Notes under the pieces: model-generated | What the model saw: only the letters and a program-made list of their open reading frames with translations | Database searches by the model: none | Told to the model about the DNA's origin: nothing | Source of the DNA: Paracoccus sp. S1E-3 | Lineage (GTDB): Bacteria; Pseudomonadota; Alphaproteobacteria; Rhodobacterales; Rhodobacteraceae | NCBI RefSeq assembly: GCF_013868135.1 | Contig: NZ_JACEMU010000009.1 | Location: 19,326 to 83,325, forward strand | DNA: 64,000 nt | Reading direction: 5' to 3' | Made by a program: the position numbers and the translations under genes | Shown here: one piece after another, positions 48,401-58,007 of the stretch | How the letters are laid out: each line of letters starts with the position of its first letter | Position numbering within the stretch: the first letter of the stretch is position 1

Positions 48401-48693
48401 GGGTCTTCGAGGCGAACCGCCGCATCATCCTCGCGGCCAGCATGATCGCCGCACGCGGCATAATCCAGCGCGAGGGCGAGGTTGTGCATTTTGTCGTCCA
48501 TCGCCTGACCGACCTGTCAGGCGCCCTCGCCAGCGTCGGCAACCGCGGCGCCTTCCCCCCGCCGCATGGCCGGGGCGACGAGTTCCACAACGCCAGCCCC
48601 GCCCCCGACGCCCGCCACCCCAAGCCCCGAGACATGTTCATCCGCGATCTGCATCTCGACACGATCAAGGTCAGGACAAAGGATTTCAGGTGA
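45493..48693 (+). CDS. dnaE2: DnaE2, error-prone DNA polymerase III alpha
   Basis: The start [25 protein letters not shown] (ATG at 45493) gives 1066 residues, normal for DnaE2. The PHP domain is N-terminal. The polymerase core has [34 protein letters not shown] and the catalytic Asp pair in [17 protein letters not shown] (about residue 375). An OB fold near the C-terminus ([18 protein letters not shown]) completes it. It performs mutagenic lesion bypass with ImuA/ImuB. Confidence 0.95.
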   Translation: MRYAELQVTSDFSFLRGASDAEHLFATAAALGIEALGVVDRNSVAGIVRAWQAAKATGVRLVAGCRLDLACGISVLVYPTDKAAWSRLCRLLTLGKSRAGKAACHLHWPDLAEHAQGLIAILIPDQADDACALHLRRLRDVFGDLAYLALTLRRRPNDQLRLHDLATLAARACVPTVVTNDVLFHIPARRILQDVVTAIRHNCTVEALGHRRERHADRYLKPPQEMARLFERYPEAVSRSIEIMQRCTFDLGQLQYQYPEERDDPALTAQDTLARLTWAGAAERYPEGIPPEVTQALHHELTLIGRLHYARYFLTVHSIVRYARSQNILCQGRGSAANSAVCYVLGITAIDPGRNDLLFERFVSEERREPPDIDVDFEHERREEVIQWIYQTYGRDHAALTATVIRYRAKGALRDVGKAMGLPEDLITALSSLIWAWSDEGVTDAQLAELNLNPADRRLRLTLDLARQLMGAPRHLSQHPGGFVLTHDRLDDLVPIEPAAMQDRQIIEWDKDDIDALKFMKVDILALGMLTCMAKGLALVAAHKGAQYDLASIPAEDPRTYAMIRRADTLGTFQIESRAQMAMLPRLKPRTYYDLVIQVAIVRPGPIQGDMVHPYLRRRAGLEPVEYPRPELQKVLGKTLGVPLFQEQAMRVAIECAGFTPGEADMLRKSMATFKFTGGVSAFRDKLIDGMDARGYPRDFAERTFRQLEGFGSYGFPESHAASFALVAYASAWLKCWHPDAFCAALLNSQPMGFYAPAQIVRDAQAHGVEVRPVCVNASDWDCTLEATDGRFAVRLGLRRIKGLAEAHAQAIARAAPFASVEDLWRRAEVPKPALIRIAEADGLYAFGLSRRQAVWAVKGLPDSDLPLFSALEGNEPTVPLRPMRAGREVVEDYSRTGLSLRRHPLAFLREDLTRRRILTCADAMALPNRRWAEVAGLVLVRQRPGSAKGTMFITLEDETGIANLVVWPRVFEANRRIILAASMIAARGIIQREGEVVHFVVHRLTDLSGALASVGNRGAFPPPHGRGDEFHNASPAPDARHPKPRDMFIRDLHLDTIKVRTKDFR

Positions 48694-48745
48694 GGGCAAA
48701 GCGGGGCATCTCAGCCATCTGCACTCGGCTAAAAACGGCCCTTTG

Positions 48746-48846
48746 CTGCCGTTCGAGAGGGCGCCGCGCTGTATTGCGGCATTCACCAGACCTGCCGTTC
48801 GACACCCAGTGCAGCATTCCCACCGCCTGAATGACGGCAGAGCAGA
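48746..48846. repeat. Dispersed degenerate element, copy A
   Basis: This stretch in the 325-base space 48694-49018 shares a core (about 48773-48800, ATTGCGGCATTCACCAGACC then TGCCGTT) and flanking similarity with 60512-60625 in the same orientation. On the minus strand both read as NGRSG(E/D)C-type peptides. No gene is seen in this space. Confidence 0.5.
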
Positions 48847-49018
48847 CAAGGTGTGAATTCGCGGCCTCTGTGCTGATTCCGGGATTATGCACGACGCTGC
48901 AACTGGGACGTGTTCTACAGGCGGCGACCATGAGCTTTAGGCGTTGGCATCTCTGCTCTGATGTATTGAAGGCCCGCGATTTCTCGCGAGCCCATATTGG
49001 TTTCTGTGCCGATCTGAC

Positions 49019-50284
49019 TCACGGGAAGAAGGGAAACAGGATCGGCAGCAGGATCATGGCAACCACGGTCGAGACCAGGATCAGCGGCAGGCCACATCTG
49101 GTATAGTCCAAGAAGGTGTATTTGCCCGGCCCGAGAACCATGACGTTCGCCGGCATCCCGATAGGCGTCGCATAGGCCAGTGAACCGCCAATCACCGTCG
49201 CCATCAGCACGGCGCGCGGATCGGCGCCGATCTGGGCCGAGATCGACAGGCTGATCGGCACCAGAAGCGCGGTCGTGGCGGTGTTCGACATGAAGTTCGT
49301 CATGACCACAGCCAGAAGGAAGATGACCAGCAGGAAGACGAACATCGGCGTCTCGGGACCGGTAAAGCCGAGCACGGTTTCGGCGATCACCTGACCGGCG
49401 CCGGTCTTTTCCATCGCGGTCGCCAGCGACAGGATGCCGCCGAAGAGGAAGATCGTCTTGGCATCGATGGACTGATAGGCCTCGTCCTCGCTGATGACGC
49501 CGAGCAGGATCAGGGCGATGGCACCGATGGCGCCGGTGATGTGCAACCGGATGCCGATCTGCGCCTCGAAGATCATGCCGAGGATGGTCAGGACCAGAAC
49601 GACCAGCGAGGCGTTCTTCTTCCATTGCGGAACGGCAACATCAATCGGGTGCAGGCTGTCCGCCGCCATTTCCTCGGTCTTGTGGTCAGGCAGCAGCCGA
49701 AAGCCGATGGTGGCCACGAACAGGATACCGATCAGCAGGATCGGCAGGCCGACAAGCCCATATTCGAAGAAGCCGAAGCTCAGCCCCTGCTCTTGCAGAG
49801 CGGCCTGTGCGATCATGTTGCCGGGCGCGCCAATGAGGCTAAGGTTTCCGCCCAGTCCTGCAGCAAAAACGATCGGCATCAGCAATCGCGAGCGCGCGAA
49901 GCCCGATTTGGCGGCGATGCCGATCACCACCGGGATCAGCACAGCGGCGGTGCCGGTATTCGACAGAACCCCGGACATCAGCCCGGTGATCAGCATGATG
50001 GCCACGACCAGTTGCCGCTCGGTCTTCGCGAAGCGCGTGACCAGTCCGCCGATCTCGGCCGCCATGCCGGTCTGGAACAGCGCGCCGCCGATGATGAACA
50101 TGTCGACGAACAGGATGACGTTGCTGTTGACGAAGCCGTCAAAGGCCTCGCCGGCGTCCAGAACGCCGGTCAGCACAAGGCTGACGCAGACGATCATGGC
50201 GGTCAGGGCCAGCGGAATCCGCTCCCACACGAACATGACGATCGCGAACAGCAGCAGCAGTAGGGTAATATTTGCAGGGTCCAT
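49019..50284 (-). CDS. SLC13/DASS family anion permease
   Basis: The ATG at 50284 follows GGGAGGAGA, giving 421 residues. About 10-12 hydrophobic segments are visible. The family SNT motif appears twice (GVLSNTGTAAVLIPV near residue 120; FMSNTATTALLVPI near 350), and the conserved GGNLSLIGAPGN (about 155) and TPIGMPANVMV (about 385) substrate loops are present. It would import dicarboxylates such as tartrate, judging from the adjacent catabolic genes. The palindrome at 50381 lies about 100 bases upstream of its start. Confidence 0.85.
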   Translation of the reverse strand: MDPANITLLLLLFAIVMFVWERIPLALTAMIVCVSLVLTGVLDAGEAFDGFVNSNVILFVDMFIIGGALFQTGMAAEIGGLVTRFAKTERQLVVAIMLITGLMSGVLSNTGTAAVLIPVVIGIAAKSGFARSRLLMPIVFAAGLGGNLSLIGAPGNMIAQAALQEQGLSFGFFEYGLVGLPILLIGILFVATIGFRLLPDHKTEEMAADSLHPIDVAVPQWKKNASLVVLVLTILGMIFEAQIGIRLHITGAIGAIALILLGVISEDEAYQSIDAKTIFLFGGILSLATAMEKTGAGQVIAETVLGFTGPETPMFVFLLVIFLLAVVMTNFMSNTATTALLVPISLSISAQIGADPRAVLMATVIGGSLAYATPIGMPANVMVLGPGKYTFLDYTRCGLPLILVSTVVAMILLPILFPFFP

Positions 50285-50380
50285 GGTCTCCTCCCAGGTT
50301 GCCGGTTCTGGCCATTGGGCACAGATCGTCACCGGGATAGGCGCGTGGGACGTCGCAATAAATTCGCCGAAAATTATATT

Positions 50381-50396
50381 AATTATCGTGATAATT
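50381..50396. promoter_or_regulatory. Palindrome AATTATC-GT-GATAATT upstream of the permease
   Basis: A perfect 7-bp dyad lies in an AT-rich stretch between the LysR stop and the permease start. It could be the operator of the permease gene or, with the A/T stretch that follows on the minus strand, a weak LysR gene terminator. Confidence 0.4.
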
Positions 50397-50407
50397 GGCG
50401 ATGGCCA

Positions 50408-51322
50408 TCAGGCGCTGCCTTCCAGCGCCGCGAGGTTCTCGTCCAGTACGGCCAGCAGGGCGTCGCGCTGAGCGTCCCGCGTTCCACGCGGCCAGGCGGC
50501 AGCCAGGATCAGCTTGCCGCGCGTGGTCCCCTCGGGCAGCAGCAGCGAGACGAAGCGGACGCCCGGAATGGCGATGCGCGAGGCCCAACGCGGCACGATC
50601 GCGATGCCGGTTCCCGTCGCGACCAGATTGACGATCGTGTGCTTCTCTTCGGCGATCTGGGCGATCCGTGCGGTCAGCCCGGCATCGGTGAAGAGCTTTA
50701 TGGTCAGGTCATGCGAATGCGGTCGTGACCGGCGGTCGGGAACGATCAGCGGCTCATCGGCGATGTCGCGGACCGTCAGTTCGGCGCGATCCGCCAGCGC
50801 ATGACCTTCGGGCAGCGCGACAACCGCCGTCTCGAAAAACAATGTCTGAAAATGAATTTTCGGGTCGCGAATGTCCGGCGGGCGGCAGAAGGCGATATCA
50901 AGGCTGCCACTGAGGACGCGGGGCAGCAGATGGATGGACTTCTGTTCGACCAGCTGGACTTCGATCTCAGGATGTCGTGCCCGCAGCAGCTGCAACAGCT
51001 GCGGCATCAGCCCGGCCGCCGCGCTGTCGATGGCGCCGACCTTCAGCACCGCCGTCTCGGTCCGCCTGACCGCGCGGATGCGCTGCTCGAATCGGTCGGC
51101 CTGCGCGACCAACGTGCGGGCATCGTCCAGAATCGCGGTGCCGGCCTCGGTCAGCGCGACATTGCGGGTGGTGCGCAGGAACAGCCGGGTCTCGAACCGA
51201 TCCTCCAGCAGCCTGATCTGTCGGCTCAGCGAGGCTGGCAGCATGTCCATCGCCTGCGCCGCGCGCCCGAAATGCAACTGCTCGGCCACGGCCAGAAAGC
51301 ACCTGATCTGCTGGATATCCAT
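50408..51322 (-). CDS. LysR-type regulator (TtuA-like)
   Basis: This 304-residue protein starts MDIQQIRCFLAVAEQLHFGRAAQAM. The N-terminal winged helix-turn-helix has LPASLSRQIRLLEDRFETRLFLRT, and the effector domain has LVEQKSIHLLPRVLSGSLDIAFCRPP. It stands divergent from tartrate dehydrogenase, the usual arrangement for a regulator of the neighbouring operon, and upstream of the permease on the same strand. Confidence 0.9.
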   Translation of the reverse strand: MDIQQIRCFLAVAEQLHFGRAAQAMDMLPASLSRQIRLLEDRFETRLFLRTTRNVALTEAGTAILDDARTLVAQADRFEQRIRAVRRTETAVLKVGAIDSAAAGLMPQLLQLLRARHPEIEVQLVEQKSIHLLPRVLSGSLDIAFCRPPDIRDPKIHFQTLFFETAVVALPEGHALADRAELTVRDIADEPLIVPDRRSRPHSHDLTIKLFTDAGLTARIAQIAEEKHTIVNLVATGTGIAIVPRWASRIAIPGVRFVSLLLPEGTTRGKLILAAAWPRGTRDAQRDALLAVLDENLAALEGSA

Positions 51323-51508
51323 GCGCCCCTCCTCCACCGATATTATCTCACTTCTATATATAATTCTACGCAAATTGAGGAATCGCTCCGCCGGGCGCAA
51401 TTTCGCCTTGTGATCGCTGCAGGGCGTCGCAGGGGAGGAGACTTGAGGGGCCATCTTGGCCCGCCCGGCGACGCGCTCGGCCCCCTTAACCGAATGAGGA
51501 GAAAACCC
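51323..51508. promoter_or_regulatory. Divergent LysR / tartrate operon promoter region
   Basis: The 186-base space holds an AT-rich core around 51340-51375 (ttatctcacttctatatata) with TATAAT-like words and T-N11-A type half sites expected for LysR binding. A GAGGAG site precedes the ttuC start. Confidence 0.5.
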
Positions 51509-52582
51509 ATGAAAACCTACAAGATCGCCTCGATCCCCGCCGATGGCATCGGTCCGGAAGTCATCGCCGCCGGGTTGCAGGCGCTGGACGCCCTGGCCCG
51601 CCGCGATGGCAGCTTCCAGTTCGACGTGACCGAATTCGACTGGAGCTCGGACCGCTACAAGAAGACCGGCGCGCTGATGCCCGAGGACGGGCCCGAACAG
51701 CTGAAAGCCTTCGACGCCATCTTCTTCGGCGCGGTCGGTGCCCCCGACGTGCCCGACCATGTGACGCTTTGGGGGCTGCGCCTGCCGATCTGCCAGGGCT
51801 TCGACCAATATGCCAATGTCCGCCCAACCAAGATCCTGCCGGGCATCCAGTCGCCGCTGGCAGGTGTCGGTCCGGGTGATCTGGACTGGGTGATCGTGCG
51901 CGAAAACTCGGAAGGCGAGTATTCGGGCATCGGCGGCCGCGCCCATCGCGGCCTGCCCGAAGAGGTCGGCACCGAGGTCTCGATCTTCACCCGCGTGGGC
52001 GTCACCCGGATCATGCGCTATGCCTTCAAGCTGGCACAGTCGCGGCCGCGCAAGCTGCTGACGGTGGTTACCAAATCCAACGCACAGCGCCACGGCATGG
52101 TCATGTGGGACGAGATCGCCGCCGAGGTGTCGAAGGACTTCCCCGATGTGACCTGGGACAAGATGCTGGTCGATGCGATGACCGTGCGCATGGTCAAGAA
52201 CCCGCAGAGCCTGGATACCATCGTCGCCACCAACCTGCATGCGGATATCCTGTCCGATCTGGCAGGTGCGCTGGCCGGTAGCCTCGGGGTTGCACCGACC
52301 GGCAATATCGACCCGGAACGCCGTTTCCCCTCGATGTTCGAACCGATCCACGGCTCGGCCTTCGACATCACCGGCAAGGGCATCGCCAACCCGGTCGCGA
52401 CCTTCTGGACCGCAGCGCAGATGCTGGATCATCTGGGCGAGCCCGCCGCCGCCGACCGGCTGATGCGGGCGGTCGAAAAGGTCTGTGCCGATGGTGTGCT
52501 GACCCCGGATGTCGGCGGCAGCGCCAATACCCAGCAGGTTACGGATGCCGTCGTCGAGGCGATCCGCGGCGAGAATATCTGA
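51509..52582 (+). CDS. ttuC: Tartrate dehydrogenase/decarboxylase
   Basis: This 357-residue protein belongs to the isopropylmalate/isocitrate dehydrogenase family. Start MKTYKIASIPADGIGPEV, catalytic Tyr in RENSEGEYSG, substrate Lys/Asp in TKSNAQRHG and DAMTVRMVKNP, metal Asp in NLHADILSDLAGALAGSLG, and NAD loop EPIHGSAFDITGKGIANP. The tartrate dehydrogenase subgroup typically has the segment YANVRPTKILPGIQSPL seen here. It oxidises tartrate with Mn2+ and NAD. Confidence 0.9.
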   Translation: MKTYKIASIPADGIGPEVIAAGLQALDALARRDGSFQFDVTEFDWSSDRYKKTGALMPEDGPEQLKAFDAIFFGAVGAPDVPDHVTLWGLRLPICQGFDQYANVRPTKILPGIQSPLAGVGPGDLDWVIVRENSEGEYSGIGGRAHRGLPEEVGTEVSIFTRVGVTRIMRYAFKLAQSRPRKLLTVVTKSNAQRHGMVMWDEIAAEVSKDFPDVTWDKMLVDAMTVRMVKNPQSLDTIVATNLHADILSDLAGALAGSLGVAPTGNIDPERRFPSMFEPIHGSAFDITGKGIANPVATFWTAAQMLDHLGEPAAADRLMRAVEKVCADGVLTPDVGGSANTQQVTDAVVEAIRGENI

Positions 52583-52592
52583 GGGCCGTGCC

Positions 52593-53849
52593 ATGAGGGA
52601 GGAGGACGCGAGAGATCTGCTGAAGCGGATGCTGGATGCGGCGATTGCGGCGGCCGACCCCGCCGCCGTCCTCGCCCCGGCTCTGCCCGAGAAACCTGCC
52701 GGCCGCTGCATCGTGATCGGGGCCGGCAAATCCGCAGCGGCGATGGCGCGGGCCGTGGAACTGGCCTGGCCTGATGTTGACCTGTCGGGCGTGGTCGTCA
52801 CCCGCTATGGCCACGCCGTCCCGACTGATCGGATCGTGGTCCGAGAGGCCGCGCATCCGGTCCCGGACGAGGCCGGGCACAGGGCGGCGGCGGAAATCCT
52901 CGCTACCGCGCAGGCGGCCGGACCGGATGATCTGGTGCTGGCGCTGATCTCGGGCGGCGGCTCGGCGTTGATGACGCTGCCGGCGCCGCCGCTGACGCTC
53001 GAGGACAAACGGGCGGTGAATCGGTTGCTCCTGGCCTCGGGCCTGACCATCGAGGACATGAACCGGGTGCGGCGGCGGCTGTCGCTGGTCAAGGGCGGCG
53101 GGCTGGCGCGAGCCGCCCGGCCCGCGCGGCTGGTGACGCTGGCGATCTCGGATGTGCCGGGGGATGATCCGTCGGCCATCGCCTCGGGTCCGACCGTGCC
53201 CGATCCGACGGCGGGCGAGGATCTGTCGCATCTGGTCGTCAGGTTGGGGCCGAACCTGCCTGCGGCGGCGCGCGATATCCTGCTGCGCCCTGCAGAACCG
53301 CAATCTGACTTCAGCCCCGATTTCCGCATGATCGCGACCCCGCAAATGTCACTGGAGGCGGCGGCGGAGGTCGCGCGCGCCGCTGGCATCACGCCTCTGC
53401 TTCTGGGCGACGCGCTGGAGGGCGAGGCATCCCAGCTTGGCATCGCCATGGCCGGCATCGCCCGCGCCGTCGCAGCGCATGGCACGCCTGCACCTGCCCC
53501 CGCCGTGCTGCTGTCGGGTGGCGAGACGACCGTGACCATCGGCGACCGCAAACCCGGTCGAGGCGGTCGCAATACCGAATTCCTGCTGGGTCTTGCCCTG
53601 TCGCTCGACGGTCATCCGGGCATTCATGCGCTTGCGGCGGATACGGATGGCATCGACGGCACCGAAGACGCCGCCGGCGCGATCATCGGCCCCGACACGC
53701 TGTCGCAGGCCCGCAAGAACGGGCTGAACCCGCGCGACCATCTGGACGGCCATGACAGCTACAGCCTGTTTGACCGCGTCGGCGCGCTGATCCGCACCGG
53801 TCCGACCCTGACCAATGTGAATGATTTCAGGGCGATCTTGATCGCCTGA
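52593..53849 (+). CDS. ttuD: Glycerate 2-kinase (MOFRL/GckA family; TtuD-like)
   Basis: This 418-residue protein has the nucleotide fold [45 protein letters not shown], and the C-terminal MOFRL signature ([13 protein letters not shown], then [17 protein letters not shown]). Homologues in tartrate operons were first called hydroxypyruvate reductase (TtuD). The family is now seen as glycerate 2-kinase, making 2-phosphoglycerate. It starts 10 bases after ttuC. Confidence 0.9.
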   Translation: MREEDARDLLKRMLDAAIAAADPAAVLAPALPEKPAGRCIVIGAGKSAAAMARAVELAWPDVDLSGVVVTRYGHAVPTDRIVVREAAHPVPDEAGHRAAAEILATAQAAGPDDLVLALISGGGSALMTLPAPPLTLEDKRAVNRLLLASGLTIEDMNRVRRRLSLVKGGGLARAARPARLVTLAISDVPGDDPSAIASGPTVPDPTAGEDLSHLVVRLGPNLPAAARDILLRPAEPQSDFSPDFRMIATPQMSLEAAAEVARAAGITPLLLGDALEGEASQLGIAMAGIARAVAAHGTPAPAPAVLLSGGETTVTIGDRKPGRGGRNTEFLLGLALSLDGHPGIHALAADTDGIDGTEDAAGAIIGPDTLSQARKNGLNPRDHLDGHDSYSLFDRVGALIRTGPTLTNVNDFRAILIA

Positions 53850-53868
53850 ACCCCGAAAGGAACATCCC

Positions 53869-54813
53869 ATGATGCGAGACAGACGCGCCAGGATCGTCGC
53901 CACCGTCGGCCCGGCAAGCGCCTCGCCCGAAATGTTGCGGCAGCTTTTCCGCGACGGCGTCGACACGTTCCGGCTGAATTTCAGCCATGGCGAGCATCAG
54001 ACCCATGCCGGGGTCATCGCCGCGATCCGCGCATTGGAGATCGAGGCAGGCGTGCCCATCGGCATCCTGCAAGACCTTCAGGGGCCGAAAATCAGGCTGG
54101 GCAAGCTCGGCGGCGGCCCGAAGATGCTGGAGCGCGGCCAGATCGTTGCTTTTGTGCCCTGCGAAGCCGATGACGACCTGCTGCCCTTGCCGCATCCCGA
54201 GATTTTCGCGGCACTTCGGCCCGGCCACCGGTTGTTCATCGATGACGGGCGGGTGCGGTTGACGGCGCGCCGGATTGCGCCTGAGCGGATCGAAGCCGAA
54301 GTGCTGGAGGGCGGCAAGATCAGCGACCGCAAGGGGATCAACCTGCCCGATACCGTGCTGGACCTGCCGGTCCTGACCAAAAAGGACCGTCGCGACCTGG
54401 AATTCGGGCTGGCGAATGGCGTGGATTGGGTGGCGCTCTCCTTCGTGCAGAAGGCCGGCGATCTGGACGAGATCACACGGATCATCAATGGCCGCGCCGG
54501 CTTGGTGGCCAAGATCGAAAAGCCCTCGGCGCTGGACGATATCAAGGCTATCGTTGGCAAATCCGACGCGATCATGATCGCGCGCGGCGATCTCGGCGTC
54601 GAGATCCCGCCCGAGGAGGTGCCCGCCCGCCAGAAGGAACTGATTGCGCTCTGTCGCAGCGAAAGCCGCCCGGTGATCGTCGCCACGCAGATGCTGGAAT
54701 CCATGACCGCCGCGCCCGCTCCGACACGCGCCGAAGCGTCGGACGTGGCCACCGCGATCTATGACGGCGCCGATGCGGTGATGCTGTCTGCCGAAAGCGC
54801 GGCAGGCGCCTAG
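53869..54813 (+). pseudogene. ttuE: Pyruvate kinase (TtuE-like), C-terminal third missing
   Basis: 314 residues cover the A and B domains: [44 protein letters not shown], catalytic Lys in [14 protein letters not shown], the metal site [12 protein letters not shown], and ATQMLESM. The protein ends in [11 protein letters not shown] plus TAG. The family continues with YP and about 160 more residues. Downstream bases do not encode a C-domain in any frame I read, so the gene is cut by a junction near 54810, at the start of the defence region. Confidence 0.85.
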
Positions 54814-55167
54814 CCGCCGTTCAGTCCCTGGCCGATCGCCGCGGTGCAGCTTCACCAGACCAGCCATTCGTCCATCGCGCAGCATTTTCGGAGGATGAAA
54901 GTCGGTAGGGCGGACATACCCGTCATACCGTGCTCCGGATCAACACTCCGAAAGCTGCCATACGTTCAGGCACTCGGCGGCGACGGCAACTGCCCGTTTG
55001 GGTTCCTAAATCACCTTCGACCATTGACGCCTTTGCTCTCTGGTTTCACGTTGAGTTAGAGGGAATAATCAGCGCCTGAAGTTTTGCCGCCCAGCCATCT
55101 GATACTAGCGGCCTTGGTAAGTCGTCACCGTCGATGGTTCTTGGAAGGGGGGCGACAATAGGAGGGA
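54814..55167. other. Junction region between tartrate operon and three-gene system
   Basis: These 354 bases hold no credible gene. They contain the pyruvate kinase breakpoint on the left and the leader of the small gene on the right, where AGGAGGG (55160-55166) precedes the start. Short inverted words (CTCCGGATCAACACTCCG) are present near 54930-54950. Confidence 0.5.
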
Positions 55168-55458
55168 ATGATGGGACAGGATGAAACGGGGGCACCGGAA
55201 GAAGCGGCGACTCCCAATATGCTGGAGGCACTGGCCGCGCCACAGGTCGAACAGGCGGAAACGCCCAAAGTGTTCCTCGCGACCCTGTCTGGGACCCTCA
55301 AGGCTTCAGACAATGTCGATGTCGATCTTGCCGGCATCCTGTCCGATCACCTGCTGACGGTCACGCCGCATGCCAATGCCGTAGCCAATGCCAAGGCCGC
55401 GATCGCCGCGCTCGCGGCGAGGCGCGCCGCACCGGTTGAGGAGCAGGCCGATGGTTGA
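55168..55458 (+). CDS. Small protein of the three-gene system (96 aa)
   Basis: This acidic protein starts MMGQDETGAPEEAATPNML; the second Met at 55171 is equally placed after AGGAGGG. A middle segment reads VFLATLSGTLKASDNVDVDLAGILSDHLLTV, followed by a helix VANAKAAIAALAARRAAP. No family is recognised. It overlaps the ABC ATPase start by 8 bases, so the two are coupled. In Lamassu and ABC-3C loci a small subunit commonly accompanies the ATPase; that role here is inferred from position only. Confidence 0.7.
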   Translation: MMGQDETGAPEEAATPNMLEALAAPQVEQAETPKVFLATLSGTLKASDNVDVDLAGILSDHLLTVTPHANAVANAKAAIAALAARRAAPVEEQADG

Positions 55459-57955
55459 TCCGACGCTTTTTCACTCGCTGACGCTCGAAGGCTTCCGTGC
55501 CTATCTTCAGCCCAAGACCTTCAACCTTAGTAAGAAACCGTGCCTCGCGATCTTCGCGCCCAACGGCTTCGGCAAATCGAGCGTCATTGACGCAATCGAG
55601 TTTCTGTTTTCCGAACACGGCACGCTCGAACGCCTCGGGCATCGCACTTTGAACAACCAGGCCGGACCGCCCGCCCTCGCGCACAATGCGGCGGAGGCGA
55701 CGGGCATCGTGCCGATGGTCAAGTTCACAACGATCACCGGCACGGCGACGGTCGAGGGTAGCCGCACCGCCACCGGCAATCGTCGCCCGATCCATCCGGC
55801 CGCCACCGCGATGAACGCCGGATTCGTCGTCTCGCCGATCATCCGCGGCTATACGCTGCGCACCTTCGTCGAAACGCATAGTCCCGAGAATCGCTATAGC
55901 GACGTGGCAAGTTGGCTGCAGCTTTCACCGCTGGTGGAAGTGCAGAAAAACCTCCGTCTTCTGCGCCGCGATGTGAAGGCGGCTGCCGAGAGTACCACCG
56001 AACAGGTCCGCCTTGCTGGTCTGTTGCGGTCGGAAACCGCACAGGCTGTTCAGGCGTGGGATGACGCGACCGTGCTCGGTTTCGTCAACTTGAGCGTCAT
56101 CGCTCCGCTCGACCCCGAGTTAACGCTCGCAGCGCTCTCCGCCCAGGACGAGGGTTATATAGAGGTCGGGAATCGTGTTGAGGCGGAGGAAAAGCGGCTT
56201 GGTCTCGCTGGCCTCAAACAGATTCGTAATTCGCTCGTCGCGCTGTGGCAAAAGATCGTCCCCGAGGACGGCGGCGACTCCGTATATTCGGGCGCCATCG
56301 AATCGTTCGAGAAGGCGCTCTCTGCGCTGTCTGACGCAAAGGCCACTGAGGTCGTTGAGCGCGAGAATGCGGCGGGCACGGTCTTCCGGTCAGTGTGGAA
56401 GGAAGCAGAGAAGTTGTTTGCTGACGACGCCACCGCGCCCGACGCATGCCCTGTCTGCGCCACGGCGATCGGTAACACTGCTGCCGGAAGCGTGCTCGCC
56501 ATCCGCGATCTCCTGACGACCCACCTCGAGGATCTGCAAAGCTACAACGAGGCGAAGACCGCGCTGGACGATGCCGAGACCGCCGCCAGCCAGGCGCACA
56601 GTCGGCTGATGGCGCGTCTTCCCGCGATGATCGAGCATTTATCCGATGACGATGGCGACGGGTTCAAGACCGCGCTCATCGCCTATCAAGCCGGCGTTAA
56701 CGGATGGCCGACCGTTGCCGCGCCCGATTCCTCCGCCATCGTCGCCGAGTTGGAGACGCGCCTCTCCAACCTTGATCATGAGATCGCCGACATCAAGGCG
56801 AAACAGGGCGAGCATACTTGGGTCAAGGTCAAGGCCAGCATCGACCGACTGCTTGATCTCCAAAAGGATGTGGCGCTGGCAACCCGCACCACCGAGCAGA
56901 TGACCACGCTGCACGAAGCGCTCGTCGCGCAGGCCACTCTCGTCTCGGGTAAAATCCGGGACAAGGTCCAGTCGCTCCTCGATACGCTTCAGGCGCCGAT
57001 GAACGACATCTACAAGGAGATCCAAGGCGCCAACGCCAAGCCGATCCGGCTTGAACTGCCTGGTGAGGACGACACCAACCAGCAGCGCATGCAGCTAGTG
57101 ATCGATTTTGCGGACAATCGTCAAAGCGTCGCGCCGGGCGGCTATCTCAGCGACTCCCAGATCCATTCGGTCGCGCTCGCGCTGCGCCTCGCGGCTATCA
57201 AGAAGTTCAATAGTGCCGCACCGGTGATTGCGCTGGACGATGTCGTCACATCCTATGACGCCGATCATCGCCGCGCGATCGGTGCGCTGCTCGCGAAGAT
57301 GTTCACGGACTGCCAGATCATCCTCGCCACCCACGACGAACGTTTCTTCAATCATCTGAAGGACCAGCTCGCAGCGAAGGACTGGCAGTTCACCCGCATC
57401 ATCGGACTTGATCCGGCGTTTGGGCCCCGCTTCGCCGACCACAAAGTCACCGATGAGATGATCGCCGATCGCTGGGCCAAGGGCCAATCCGCCGCCAACG
57501 AGATGCGTCAAGCGGAAGAGGAATGGCTGCTGGGCATCGCCCGTGGGTTCGGCGTCAATGTCCGCATCCGACAGCTCGAAAAGGCCTATTCCTATGAGCG
57601 CTCCGAGCTGGCTTCGGCGATTGGGATGTTCCTCGGCAACCTCAAGTTAACCCCCGCCGATGTGCCGGGTGTCAACAATCGCTTCATCACCAGCCTCATC
57701 AAGGGCGATATCGAGAATTTCGGAAGCCATTTTCAGGATGCCCCTTATGGCAACGGCTCGGTCGGGGATGAGCAGACGCGGTGGGACGAGTTCAAGGCGT
57801 TCCGCAAGCAGTTCGAATGCGTATGCGGTCGCACCAAGTATCAACGGCCGTTTGGCCTTAACAAACCGGTGTGTGCGCATGATAAATGCGAGACCCAGTT
57901 CGCGTTTAAGACGCCTGTGGCGGGAGCAACTGCGGCCGACGCGGCGGGCACATGA
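55451..57955 (+). CDS. SMC/Rad50-like ABC ATPase with CPVC motif and C-terminal zinc ribbon
   Basis: The ATG (55451) is 7 bases after GAGGAG; 834 residues. Walker A FAPNGFGKSSV (K42) and the C-terminal half, with signature GGYLSDSQIHSVAL (about 563-575), Walker B VIALDDV (D596, D597) and switch His in ATHDERF (about 628), form one ABC head split by about 500 residues of helical insert. The insert has CPVC at 333-336, like the Rad50 zinc hook. A C-terminal extension ends in a ribbon (CVCG, later CAHDKC). Such ATPases sense DNA ends or structures. It is 52 bases from the nuclease gene. Confidence 0.88.
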   Translation: MVDPTLFHSLTLEGFRAYLQPKTFNLSKKPCLAIFAPNGFGKSSVIDAIEFLFSEHGTLERLGHRTLNNQAGPPALAHNAAEATGIVPMVKFTTITGTATVEGSRTATGNRRPIHPAATAMNAGFVVSPIIRGYTLRTFVETHSPENRYSDVASWLQLSPLVEVQKNLRLLRRDVKAAAESTTEQVRLAGLLRSETAQAVQAWDDATVLGFVNLSVIAPLDPELTLAALSAQDEGYIEVGNRVEAEEKRLGLAGLKQIRNSLVALWQKIVPEDGGDSVYSGAIESFEKALSALSDAKATEVVERENAAGTVFRSVWKEAEKLFADDATAPDACPVCATAIGNTAAGSVLAIRDLLTTHLEDLQSYNEAKTALDDAETAASQAHSRLMARLPAMIEHLSDDDGDGFKTALIAYQAGVNGWPTVAAPDSSAIVAELETRLSNLDHEIADIKAKQGEHTWVKVKASIDRLLDLQKDVALATRTTEQMTTLHEALVAQATLVSGKIRDKVQSLLDTLQAPMNDIYKEIQGANAKPIRLELPGEDDTNQQRMQLVIDFADNRQSVAPGGYLSDSQIHSVALALRLAAIKKFNSAAPVIALDDVVTSYDADHRRAIGALLAKMFTDCQIILATHDERFFNHLKDQLAAKDWQFTRIIGLDPAFGPRFADHKVTDEMIADRWAKGQSAANEMRQAEEEWLLGIARGFGVNVRIRQLEKAYSYERSELASAIGMFLGNLKLTPADVPGVNNRFITSLIKGDIENFGSHFQDAPYGNGSVGDEQTRWDEFKAFRKQFECVCGRTKYQRPFGLNKPVCAHDKCETQFAFKTPVAGATAADAAGT

Positions 57956-58007
57956 TGGGAGCGCATGAACTATCGCGATCAAGCGTCATCTATTGCGCGG
58001 TGGCCAC

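Noticed and set aside
50408..52801. Single 797-residue leftward protein including the LysR domain
   Set aside because: The N-terminal 490 residues are antisense to tartrate dehydrogenase; the LysR start at 51322 is the real one.
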